From positions 18,135,799-18,199,798 of the forward strand of contig CM054144.1 in the NCBI GenBank assembly GCA_028751875.1: a stretch of DNA of 64,000 nucleotides, in the 5' to 3' direction. The notes beneath the pieces are model-generated. The model saw nothing but the letters and a program-made list of their open reading frames with translations. It made no database searches and was not told the DNA's origin. Both the position numbers and the translations under genes were made by a program. Shown piece after piece: positions 53,831-64,000 of the stretch. The stretch comes from Rapana venosa (taxonomy: Eukaryota > Mollusca > Gastropoda > Neogastropoda > Muricidae). The first letter of the stretch is position 1; each line of letters opens with the position of its first letter.

Positions 53831-56800
53831 GTAATTAACTCGCAGTATGATTGTTTACATGCTGTAATATATGGTGCTTACTTGATTTTACTTTTACACC
53901 GAGGTGGTAGACTCAATAATGCACATCCATTGACTGATGCATTGCCTACACAACATGTTGAAAGACCCAAAAATAGAACCCGATGGGGAATCAAACCACT
54001 TGTGTAGGCCTACTTGATGATCAGATCACTTGTACTAGATAGGTCACTTGTCAGCATTGTTGACCCGCAATCTTTATAGTTTAGTTGCTGTAATAATTAA
54101 CCCAGTCTGTCTTAGGTAATTTTTAAGAAAGTAAAAATATAAAATATTATCAACATTAAAAAGCAGTTCAGCAGTAGAATATTTTGAATATGTCCATACA
54201 AATGCATTGTTGATACTAACCTAACCATGAATGTGTGCAGTACTTTGTGTGAATAGGCTTGATTTCTCCTGCATGTGTGTTATAGCCTACTAGTTTAACA
54301 AGTTAAAGCACACACATTTGTGCATACATGCATGCTTAGACACTGTATGATGTGTCTAACTCTGAGAAAGTGTAAACTATAGTCTATAGTGTAGATTTTG
54401 ACAGGGGTGTAGATTTTGATATCCTCCATAAATCATCATCTGCCATTCATTCAGTCTTTAGAATCTTTGAAAACTAGTTCAAGAAGCACAAGACTAAAAA
54501 TTTCCAAATATTATCTGCTGTTCACATCAGTATTGGTTTATGTATACAGATGGACAGATTTCAACCAATCCAGTCCAGCTGAATGAAGGTGGGGGTGCTA
54601 CCCTCTGCCCCATTTATTTACCCACCTCTCAGGTCCAACCTCCCTATTTGTATAATTTCTTTCTGGCTGTATTCTGTTTCCCTTACACTTACAGCTGTAA
54701 AAAAAGGCTGAAAGCTGTGAATATATTCATGATAAAAGTGGTGTGTGGTTGAGGGCAAAGGATTACAAATGTATGTTGTATAATCCAGTGGCGACAATAG
54801 AGAATGGTACTTCTAAGCTAATCTCAGCAAGCCTGTTGGTACCGGTAGTGTCGCTTTTTTTCCCTGTGATGTGGGAACAGAATTGAACATTATTCAGATT
54901 ATTGTCAATATTTTGTGTGTTTTTTACCTTAAATGTAGAAAAATAAATGCCCCCCCCCCCAAAAAAAAAAAAAAAAAAAAACACAACAAAACCCCACAAC
55001 AACAACCCACCCCCCAAAAAAAACCAACCACACACACACACACAACATACACACACACTCACACACACAAAACCCCCACAAACAATTTTTTCAGAACATT
55101 TAGATAACAAAGTCTGAAGCATCATTGACTTTTGCCAGTAATGTCATAGCATGTTTACTCATTCAAGTCATTGTCACATGTAAACATTGATATTTTGAGA
55201 TGGGCAAGGGGTATTATGGCATTAAATTGTTTTTGTCCACACATTGATTCGATTAACTACCTAGTATGGTACTTATGTAAAAAAAAAAATTATGGCAGAT
55301 ATGTGTTCAATGTGTGTGTGTGTGTGTTTATAAAAAAGATATTTACCATTTCAATCCAGTAATGTCATCTCTGAATACATGTCATAACCATCATGAAAAT
55401 AAGTGACAGGAACTATAGTCTATAGAGAAGCAGCTTTAAAAAAGCCAACAAAACAAACAAACACGAATAAAGTATTCCACAAACGAACACTACCTCTCCC
55501 TCGCTGTAGCTGTTCTATTGTGGTAACTGTTAATAAGTGTTATTAAATTATGCAGGACTGGTCTTATTTCTGTTTACCTCGTTAGGTGAAACTCAGTCTT
55601 GCTGAACAGGAAAGGTTCAGTGTTTAAGCAGTGCATGTTGATGACTTAGAAATGGATATTGTCTTTGTTTCAGATGACCTGTTCAGGTGTTGGAAATTTA
55701 TATTGGTGGTGGTAATGTCTGGTAACATTAGAAATCATATTGCTTTAAGTTTCACTTTCCAGTTTCAGTCTTACAGGTCTATTACATTGCTTGTGGAAAT
55801 ATGTTGAAAGCAGCAAAACTTCGAAAGACAGTGTAAAAGATGACAGCTTCAGCCTGTTTGTGTCACAAGATGTAGCTGAATTTTTAAAACATTTTATTTG
55901 GCAGTAAGTAATGTAATATTCTTTGTTCTTCCTTTCTCACTGTTTTTTTTTCTTTTACATTTTCAGTTATCCTTTTGAATCTTTTCTTTTTTCCCTCTTA
56001 CTACAATAGCTTAATAATACAAGTGTGACATGTATCATGTATGTTTTTTCAGAGTGTTGAAGCCACCTGGAGGGGGTTCTAGCAACATATTTGGCCCAGG
56101 CGACTCCAGTCCGAGTCACAAGGCAAGGCCAGGTGTTTGCAAGCCTACAGAAGCCGGTGTCTTTACTTCAGGGTCAGACTCATCCATGAAGGGCTCTGCA
56201 CAGCGATCTGCCCGGGATGGTGATGATTCGTTCACTCGTTTGTTTGGAGAAGCCATTTCTCCATTACCCCTTAGCCACAAAGGCACAAGTGCTTCCCCAC
56301 GTGTCAATACTCATGACAACCTGTTCGGGGGGGATATGGCATCCCCTGCACAACACATTTCTTCCAGATCCAGCTCCACCCATGATCATATTTTTGGAGA
56401 AAAAGATACAACTGGTAGTGGGGAAGGGCGACGCTTTAAATATTCAGGAAAAGAAAGGGGTATGCTGGTAGTCATACCTTACCCTGCTGTTTGGGTTTCA
56501 TTTTGTTAACCCGTTCAATTTTCACAAAGTTCTCATGTTTTTTGTATTTTAAACCTTGCATATTTCAGTTTACGTTATAGCTTACTTTTAAAACATCTTT
56601 TTAAAAAAAAAATATTTTCACAAAACAGTTTATTATACAAACCATAGAATTAGAAGGGGGAAATAAAGAAATTCTTAAAAATGTAGGCCTACCCTGTTTT
56701 TCATCAGTACTTGGACTGTTAAGTTTTTAAGTATTTCAACCACACACAAAAATCAGCTTTTTGTTTGAATTTTTAAAATCTGACATTATTTGCATTATTT

Positions 56801-59800
56801 GTCTGTTTGGTTTTAATTGTTCCCAGTTGTTGGGTTTTTCATTTTAATCTTTACCCTAAGTGACTTGTTAATCTAATTATACAGAAGATTTTGAGCCTTG
56901 ACACTGTCATGGCCCAGAGTGGGATGCTAAACTGCAAACCGAAAGAATAAGAAAATATAAGGAGAAAGGTTGATGATTATAAGTAATTATCTGTCCAGTC
57001 TTGTGGAGCTGTGCTGTCATATGAACTCTCTGAAGGCAAGTGGAAGAAATGTGAGTGTCATGAAGTGTGACAGATGGGCTGAAGCACTGCATGGTAGCCT
57101 TTCATGGGTCAGGTCTACAACCTTTCTCTCTAGATGTGATGTAGTCCTTTCTTAGGCTGCCACATGCTAATCATTTGTGGGCTGCATTCTGTGGATTCCT
57201 TGTGGTCTCTTCTTTCCTATGCACTGTGATGCTCTCTGTATTGTATGTGTAACACTTATGGTTCCTTAATGGTGTTGTAGAGAGCAGATCTGTAGACTAG
57301 TATCCCAGCTTTTTTGCTTGTTTTATTGATTTTTACATACCCTTTCAGGTGTCATGGTGCAGATCATTGCTATAGAATATTAGTATATTGCTTCATTGTT
57401 ATTATTGTCTGAAAATGTTGCTCTTCCTTCCAGCCTTTTGGTGCCTAATTTATATGGCTATTATAGCTGACTTTGTATGGTGATTCGAGCTTGAATTGAT
57501 ACAAATGTATTTATACTGTCTGTATAAGGTGAGATTATGGCTTTTGTCAATTTCCACCCTTTTTCTCTCTCTGTCTGTTTGGTACTTCTATCTCCATTAA
57601 GCTTTTGGTTTATGTCATACAATAAATATATAACTGTGTCCTGCCTCTTTCTCCATCTCCCAACTTGTTTAGCAGATTTAACTGAGATTTTCCCATTGCA
57701 TGTTTCTGTTACTGCTTTAAATTTTCTGTCTGTTAATATTTTGAGCATTTTCACAGAAAATGTTATATCTGTAGTGTTAGTGTTGTTTTTATGTTGATGC
57801 ACTCTGAAGTACATGTGCTTCTGTCTCAGAATTACGTTTGTTTTATATTCTTCTGGTTTGTTATTTTCAACAACAACAAAGGGGGGTGGGGGGAGAGGAA
57901 AACCAAAGCTAATTGTTTTAGAGAGAGAGAAAAAAGTTGTAAAACATGTGCCATGTATCGCAACTTAAATTGTAAACAGTGTAAATTAGTGCTGTGAAAA
58001 GTTCTAAAGACATAGATTATTTCAGTAGACCGTATGGATGGCAATGAGTAAGCATTCATTTGTTTGAATCTCAGTGATAATGCAGTCATCAACTGTACAC
58101 TTTCAATTTTTCATTGAATGGCAATGATTTGATTGAATACTTTAAAAAAAAAATATATATATTTTCAGTAACATAACAAATATAGTTGATAACAATATTA
58201 TTAACATGTGCAAATCTTTTACATGTATGCAAGAGCAGGATACATTTTGTACCTCAAGAGGTGGTTCATTTTGTATTAGATTCATTGTTAAGTAATTTGT
58301 GGGGGTATGTTTTGCCAGTTGTCAAGTCAATCCAATTTATTTTTTTGCACACCACTCTTGCTTGCATGGGAAAGTCAACATGCTCTAGTTTTTACTGACC
58401 ATCATTGCAAATACATCAATCTTGTTTGTGTGGTTAATGCTTGCTATCTTATTGCATGACATCTCTTTTTTTGTGTGTGGTGAAAAACTATTTTCTTTTC
58501 ACAAAGCTTGGAAAAGATTCCAAATGTTTGGTCTCAATGATTTTGTTGACAGCATGTTGCACCATATTCTTACAGATGTTGTTTTATTAATTAATGTCAT
58601 GTGAAACAGCAGATGCAATTGCTGTGAAGTAATTGTTCTCTAAGTTTAAGAAAGAAAAAAAAAGATGTGTAAAGATTTGTAACTTTCATTGTTTCAGTTT
58701 ACTTTTCAGTATATGTGAAATATGTTGAGAAAAGTTCATGTCATGTGCATGGCATTATATCAACAGTTAATTGTGTGCGATATGTGAAGATTTGTAATTA
58801 CTGTGCTCTTGTAGATCTATACTTCCCCTATTTATAAAAATTAAAATCAGCTTTTCTGCTAGGGGGCAGCAGGGAAAGAAACCAGAACAGCTTATAATAC
58901 TTTTTATGTAGAGTTTATTGCCATATTAAATCATATAAAAGGTCAGTATGATAATAGAAAAATTGTTTTTTTCCATGAATGTATGGTGTGACATAATAAT
59001 TGATATCATATTTTGCCTTTGTAGTTTAAACTATGATTGCACAGTGTGAAAGGTCACTTATTGTGGTATATAAACTAAAGATATAGAATGAGTGCTTTGG
59101 CAAGTGAATTTAAATGCCAGAATAACACTGTTCAATGTTTTCACTGCAGGTCACTACAATCCAATCACCGGTGCTGATTACAAAGACTTAGCCCCCAACC
59201 ACCATGCCTTGCATGTCAAAGTAAGTTGGCTTATTCATTAAGTACATGTATATATGCTATTGATTTTTACTGTGATTGTACAGCAAGCACCAATCCACCT
59301 AGGGGAAGGCTGGGTCAGGGAAGAAAAGATCTAAAAGCTTTAACACCGCTTCAGTAGAGATCCCTTGTGCTAGGCATGTAGAGAATATTTTAATCCAGTG
59401 CGTCAATCAATACCTGGAATGAAATGAGAACATGTGAGGAATGTTTTATTCTGGTTTATGAGATCAATAGGACTGGTAGCTGTGTGTCGTTGCTACAGGT
59501 GTGGGGTTTTTCCATTGCTACAGGTGTGCTTTCAAAGATGGCTGTTAGCGTAAAGAGCTTTAAAATGTTAAAAATTTTCCCCAGCATCAGCAATCTTGTG
59601 GTAAATTTTTCAGTCACAAGGTCTTGGAATGAAAGAGTGAAACTAACAAACAAAATCTCTCGGTGTTAACAAACAGAAAGATGTTGGGGTAGATAAGTAT
59701 ATTATATATATCAGATGAGAGGTTTCAGGGGTATTAAATCTCATTTTGCAGTGTCGACCCAAAACTACCTCTTTCACACACACGCACGCGTGCAGAGGAC

Positions 59801-60083
59801 TGCAGGATCTCATCTTGATTTCCAAGAAGAGATCCTGCCGTCCTCTGCGCGCACGTGCGTGTGTGAACGAGGTAATTTTGGACTGACACTGCAAAATGAA
59901 AGCTGCAAATATATAGGTATAATGTTGGTGTTGCTGCAGGAATTGCCCAAGCCCCAGAAGGAGCAGCCCCCTCTGCCCTGTTCTGACGGGGTGTACCAGG
60001 CCAAGGAAGGCAAGATGCAAAACGTGCAGACTTCCACCCGTGTCACCAACCCCCCTGGAGGCAAAACCCACAAGTTGTGGTAA
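53775..60083 (+). CDS. JPT1/JPT2-like: Jupiter microtubule-associated homologue (JPT1/JPT2-like), 4 exons
   Basis: Four coding exons give 225 residues, somewhat longer than vertebrate JPT1 (about 154) and JPT2 (about 190). The N-terminus MTTTSTFSGIKEDAKTASRV followed by LKPPGGGSSNIFG matches the JPT hallmark (MTTTTTF... RVLRPPGGGSS). Four xxFG-type motifs follow (SNIFG, TRLFG, DNLFG, DHIFG). HYNPITG and a C-terminal RVTNPPGGKTHKLW echo the first PPGG. Jupiter binds microtubules in Drosophila; vertebrate JPT2 binds NAADP (family knowledge). The protein is predicted to be disordered and cytosolic. Which vertebrate paralogue it corresponds to cannot be decided here. Confidence 0.93.
54950..55075 (+). 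repeat. Poly-C/poly-A run and (CA)n tract
   Basis: Ten C's, a long A run and ACACAC tracts in JPT intron 1. Low-complexity sequence. Confidence 0.85.
56053..56459 (+). CDS. JPT1/JPT2-like: JPT exon 2
   Basis: The acceptor is ttttttcag and the donor is GTATGC. The exon encodes VLKPPGGGSSNIFGPGDSSP and most of the disordered region with repeated FG motifs and many Ser residues. It leaves in phase 1. Confidence 0.95.
59150..59220 (+). CDS. JPT1/JPT2-like: JPT exon 3
   Basis: The acceptor is ttcactgcag and the donor is GTAAGT. The exon encodes HYNPITGADYKDLAPNHHAL followed by HVK. Confidence 0.93.
59741..59899. repeat. Inverted repeat (hairpin), 71-bp arms
   Basis: The left arm (59741-59811) starts tcattttgcagtgtc and ends ggatctc. 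The right arm (59829-59899) is its near-perfect reverse complement with about ten mismatches. A 17-bp loop separates them. It is probably a small fold-back element or MITE and lies 40 bp before the JPT exon 4 start. Confidence 0.9.
59940..60083 (+). CDS. JPT1/JPT2-like: JPT terminal exon 4
   Basis: The acceptor is gttgctgcag. The exon encodes ELPKPQKEQPPLPC and TRVTNPPGGKTHKLW before TAA at 60081-60083. The PPGGK ending is a JPT family feature. Confidence 0.95.
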   Translation, partial: ELPKPQKEQPPLPCSDGVYQAKEGKMQNVQTSTRVTNPPGGKTHKLW

Positions 60084-61737
60084 ACTTTGGGCTACACTTC
60101 CTGCATCTTAATTAATAACTGGGTGGTGCTACCGCTTCTTCCAACACCTGAGCTAAATGGCCTCTTTAAGATAGTTAAAACACAAAAAAGAAAGAAAAAA
60201 TCATAAAGGAAAAAAAAATTCGACAGACCATGGACTGTTAAGTTTTCTGTAGAAAACATGAAAGATTTCTTTGGTTGTGTCTGCTTTGTTGAGATTCTTT
60301 ATTTGAATCTTTTCTGTAAATTGTTTGTGTCCCCACTTTTTCTTTCTTTCTTTTTTAAATGTTTTCCTATAGAAGAGAAAGGTTACATAAAATTGAAGTG
60401 TCAATCTCAGTCTTAAGCCTTCCCCATAAAAGGTATACTAAAGGTCTGTGATCAAGAAGTTAAATAAGGAGAAAGTTGTGCAGCTAATTTAAAATGTTCA
60501 CTTAAAAATTAATCTTGGTAATGAAGTACCAGATTTTTGGTCACATGGTGATTTGTATTTCCAGACTTATTCAGAGTATCTTTATTATCTGAACCTCTTT
60601 TTTCTTAGGTTAGTTGATTAATCTGTTGTTTCTTTTTAGTTTAGTCTCTCTTTTTTTTCCTTCTTTTTGTTTTTGTTGGTTATTTTTGCTGGTGGGGGGA
60701 GGGGAAGGGCTGATTTTAAAGATTTTAATTTTTGATTGTGTACATAGTTTGTCTTCTTTCTGTCATGTAAAATGCTTATTAAAATTATCTGTCTCTGTTT
60801 TCCCCCTTCTATTAAATGACCTGAATCAAATTGAAAAAAGGACAGAAAAAAAAAAAGAATCCCTTGTATGTTACATACTCAGAATACATCGGACTATTTT
60901 GTGATACTCGCGTTTGGAAAAAGCCTGCAGCATTTGCTTTGTTCAGATAACAGCAGCTTTATGGTTGTTGTTTTTTCTGTTGTTTGCATATTTTTCTCGT
61001 GTTTTGTTTTTGTTAGCAGCGGAGTGCCATGATCTCAGGTTCAGCAAAATAGTTCTGACGCATTCAGATGTAGGTGCATTTCACAGCAGTGAATTTCAAC
61101 TGTTTACAGCATAATCTTGCCTGAAGACTTTTTGTTTCGTCTGGGTTTGTTATTGTTGTTATTTTTTGCTTGTTTGATTTGTTTGAAAATGGTAATAGCT
61201 TTTTTTTCTTTTTTTTTTGCGTCCAAATTCAGTGGATTTCTTTTTCAGTTAAAACAAACAAATTTTTAGTTTTAGACACAAAATAGCAGAAATTATCTGA
61301 AGTATAGTGAATCCAGTTGAATGGCATGCTTAGACTTTATTCAAAACAAAAATGAAATGCACATTTCTAATTTGGTTGAGCTTAAAAAATTGAAATAGGC
61401 GGAAAATATCAGTGTTTTTTAAGAAAGATACATAATGTCATTCTTGTAAAAGTTTGTGTAAGTAGATCTCTATGCACATGCACCATCCAGCATGCAGGCA
61501 TACCCTTTACCTGTTCTCCAATGGACATGGAAAACCACATAGAATTACACCTTCTCACATCATGCAGGCGCGCACACACACTCACATGCACACACACGCA
61601 CACACACACACTGTGTGTGATGGACATAGATGTATATGTTCACTTGCATAATGAGCCATGTACAGTGTATTACACTGGAGTGGGTCATCTTGTGATTGAA
61701 ACACAATGATGTATCAGGCTATCAAGAGATGGTAAGG

Positions 61738-61743
61738 AATAAA
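61738..61743 (+). terminator. Candidate JPT polyadenylation signal AATAAA
   Basis: First canonical hexamer after the JPT stop, about 1.65 kb downstream. Others lie at 63591 and 63691. Use is unknown. Confidence 0.25.
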
Positions 61744-61769
61744 GCCAACAAGTCATTTATAATTTTTTC

Positions 61770-61866
61770 ACACACACACATAAGAAAAACTGATTGGAGA
61801 TACATGCAGATGATTACACACAAACACACACAAACACACACACACACACATACACACACACACACA
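61770..61866 (+). repeat. (CA)n microsatellite
   Basis: Interrupted CA tracts downstream of JPT. Confidence 0.85.
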
Positions 61867-63129
61867 TGAACATGATTGCAAACAGAATGTATTACCTTGC
61901 CAAGAAAACCTAGGCATTGAAGAGCCCTGTTCTCAAACACAGTTCAGCTTGTTTCTAATTGCCTACAGTGAAACAGAATCATCGGGGCTCGGTCTCATGT
62001 TCTTGTATAAAGTTAAATTTTGAGTCTGATCAGAGAGTCCTATCATCTAATGCCGGTTTTAATCCAGGACTTTGGTTGTTGTCACATTTGTGCACTTATT
62101 GCAGTATCCAAGCCACTGTTCCAGAAAGTGTGTGTAGATTTCTACCAGGTAGTGTGAAAACTTCAGTCACTCTTTGGGTGTGCTCGTGTTTGTGTGTGTG
62201 TGTGCACCTGTGTGTGCAAGCTTAAAGTATGTTCATTTGCTCCAGCACACAAGCATATTGCACTCTGCCTCATTGATCACACTGTGTTGTTGTTAGTAAG
62301 GGGGAGAAGGTGGTTATAGAATGTTCATAGTCAACCAAAGACAGCCAGTTTGGTAGTTAGATTACAGCAAGAAAACAGATTATACACACTTGTTTGTTTA
62401 CTAAGGTGGTGCTTATTCTTTATGTTTGGTATATGATAATGTTTTGTGTTAGCTCTGTATTACATATTGTCATTTTGTCTTATTGAAATAGTTTGATTTG
62501 TTGGATATGTTTACAGGTTTGTAAAAGACTTGTTGTGTTTCACTTGTCGTCAAGAATAGTAAGAGCTAGTAGAATGGGAGGATTTAGAGGATGGAAACGT
62601 CTTAACCAGCTGGATTTATAATCAGAATGACAGTGTAACAGAAGTTGACTGGGTGCTACAAGGTGTTAGTTTTTTCTCCCCACAAATTCTTACCTGACTG
62701 GAAGTGTCATGTGTAGGGCTAAGTCCAGTCAGTTCTATCTGTGTTGTATGCTCATTTTCTCAATCGGCGCTTAAGTCAGGGTCAGCACAGCTAAAAACGA
62801 AAATCTATTGTCGGTTTTACAATGGGTCTTCTATTATCCAGAGCCAGCAGTAGGTGTGATTGCTTGAACATAACCACAGTTGCTCATCCTTTGATGAATA
62901 ACATCTGTAAGTGTATGCATTGTGGAAAACTTCATTTGTAAAAGTTTAAACAGTGCATGACCAGTACCCATCAAAATATTCTTACAGTTTCTGGTGGTAT
63001 AAGGTGATTTATGCGTACAGATTAAGAGGCCAGACACTTTCACAGAATGCAGAATCTCATGGACTGATGGTAGTGTGGAGTGCAGAATTAAGTTTGGCTG
63101 CTGAACTGTCTGAATGTCCTTTGCATAAG

Positions 63130-63245
63130 AATATAAGCTGGTATCATATATGCAAATGCATGCGTTAGACCATTACACCTGTTAAAAACCCATCCATCTT
63201 TTATACCAGAGTAGGCCAGCTATTGTCAGTCATTTGATTGACATG
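63130..63245 (+). mobile_element. Diverged SINE fragment (family A-like)
   Basis: The sequence aatgcatgcgttagacca and ccagagtaggccagctattg parallels 49530-49620. Confidence 0.4.
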
Positions 63246-64000
63246 AACATACCCAGCATGCAGTCTGCCACCTGCAGAGAGAGGTCTCTGCCAGGTTTCA
63301 GCCAGCCTGAGATGTTGCCTGAAAGTTGAGTGCTGTGCCCCAGTGACTCCTCAGGGAGTACAACACAGATCAGTGAAAAACAGCTGTCTGTGCAAGGAAT
63401 GACCTGAGGGACACTTCAGAACTGTCGGGAGGACTGAATCTCTGACAGGTATTTTAACAAACTGATGAACCATTCACTCATGATCAGAGAGTTGACACTG
63501 TAGTGACTTGCAGGCTAAATGTATTTCTCGGAGTGCCTGCTAGGTGAAGTATGTCAGATTTTCTTCTTGTTACTTATTCATTAAAGAAGCAATAAAAGAG
63601 TGTGCCATATTACTGTTAACACCTGTAGCCCCGGATAACTGTTTGAGGATACATTCATGCTAGATTGATTAGTCCAGCTCAGAAACTTAAAATAAAAGGA
63701 TTTGGTCTGCTTACAAGAGGACCTGCATTGTTATCTATTTGATCTGTATTGTGTTTGTCTTGCAGAGATTATTTTGCTTTGTTTTTTGTATGGTTTGAAA
63801 GTAGATAGAAAAAGCTATGCTGTTTTTGTACGACATTCTCGCTGATGTCTTTTGTGAGTATTGGTTGTCTATGTACAAATACATTTGTAAATAGGTTTAT
63901 CTGTTTTCAAAGTCATAAACCTGAAGTGTTGTGCAATTCAGTGAGGTGTCTCGTCATTCTCATTGTCTGTTTGAATGATTCATTTACATGTTCTCTCCAC

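Larger units (their letters stand above)
60084..64000 (+). other. JPT 3' UTR and downstream sequence
   Basis: AT-rich sequence with CA tracts at 61567-61616 and 61770-61866. A SINE-like fragment lies at 63130-63245. AATAAA hexamers occur at 61738, 63591 and 63691. No further coding exon was recognised. Confidence 0.55.

Noticed and set aside
1..64000. Reading HERC2 and CRAMP1 as pseudogenes because of frameshifts
   Set aside because: All other exons and splice sites are intact, and each lesion is a single-base loss, three of them at homopolymers; sequence error fits better.

Overview
This is a eukaryotic genomic window. Its coding sequence is split into 46 recognisable exons with GT-AG introns (one GC-AG). 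Tandem repeats, tRNA-derived SINEs, a LINE fragment and two piggyBac-like elements fill the introns and gene-free spaces. Gene content, intron sizes, AT-rich non-coding DNA and the style of the SINEs suggest a mollusc, probably a gastropod. That assignment is inference, not proof.

Region 1 (587-19679, + strand) holds the last 23 exons of HERC2, a giant E3 ubiquitin ligase: a conserved segment, the third RCC1-like beta-propeller and the HECT domain with its catalytic cysteine. About 1,277 residues are encoded; the rest of the gene lies to the left of the window. Three minisatellites sit directly against HERC2 splice sites. Introns also carry SINE copies, a LINE fragment inserted into a SINE with a 17-bp target duplication, and a decayed piggyBac-like element flanked by TTAA.

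Region 2 (19680-32210) lies between the 3' ends of two convergent genes. It contains the HERC2 3' UTR, many SINE copies and two exon-like open segments on the - strand that I could not identify.

Region 3 (52153 down to 32211, - strand) is a complete 19-exon CRAMP1 (cramped-like) gene of about 1,236 residues with a SANT/Myb-like domain. A second piggyBac-like element, carrying recognisable transposase pieces, lies in one of its introns.

Region 4 (52154-53774) is the space between the divergent CRAMP1 and Jupiter-family genes and probably holds both promoters. Region 5 (53775-60083, + strand) is a four-exon JPT1/JPT2 (Jupiter/HN1) homologue of 225 residues. A 71-bp-arm inverted repeat lies 40 bp upstream of its last exon. 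The rest of the window is its 3' UTR and downstream sequence with CA repeats.

The neighbourhood of CRAMP1 and a JPT gene matches human 16p13.3, where CRAMP1 and JPT2 are adjacent, so this looks like ancient microsynteny. Four exons (one in HERC2, three in CRAMP1) each appear to lack exactly one base. Three of these fall at C/G homopolymers, which points to sequence errors more than to pseudogenes. I found no rRNA, functional tRNA, CRISPR array or operon-like system, and no convincing previously undescribed system. The best leads are the TTAA elements, the splice-site minisatellites, the hairpin and the unidentified exon-like segments.
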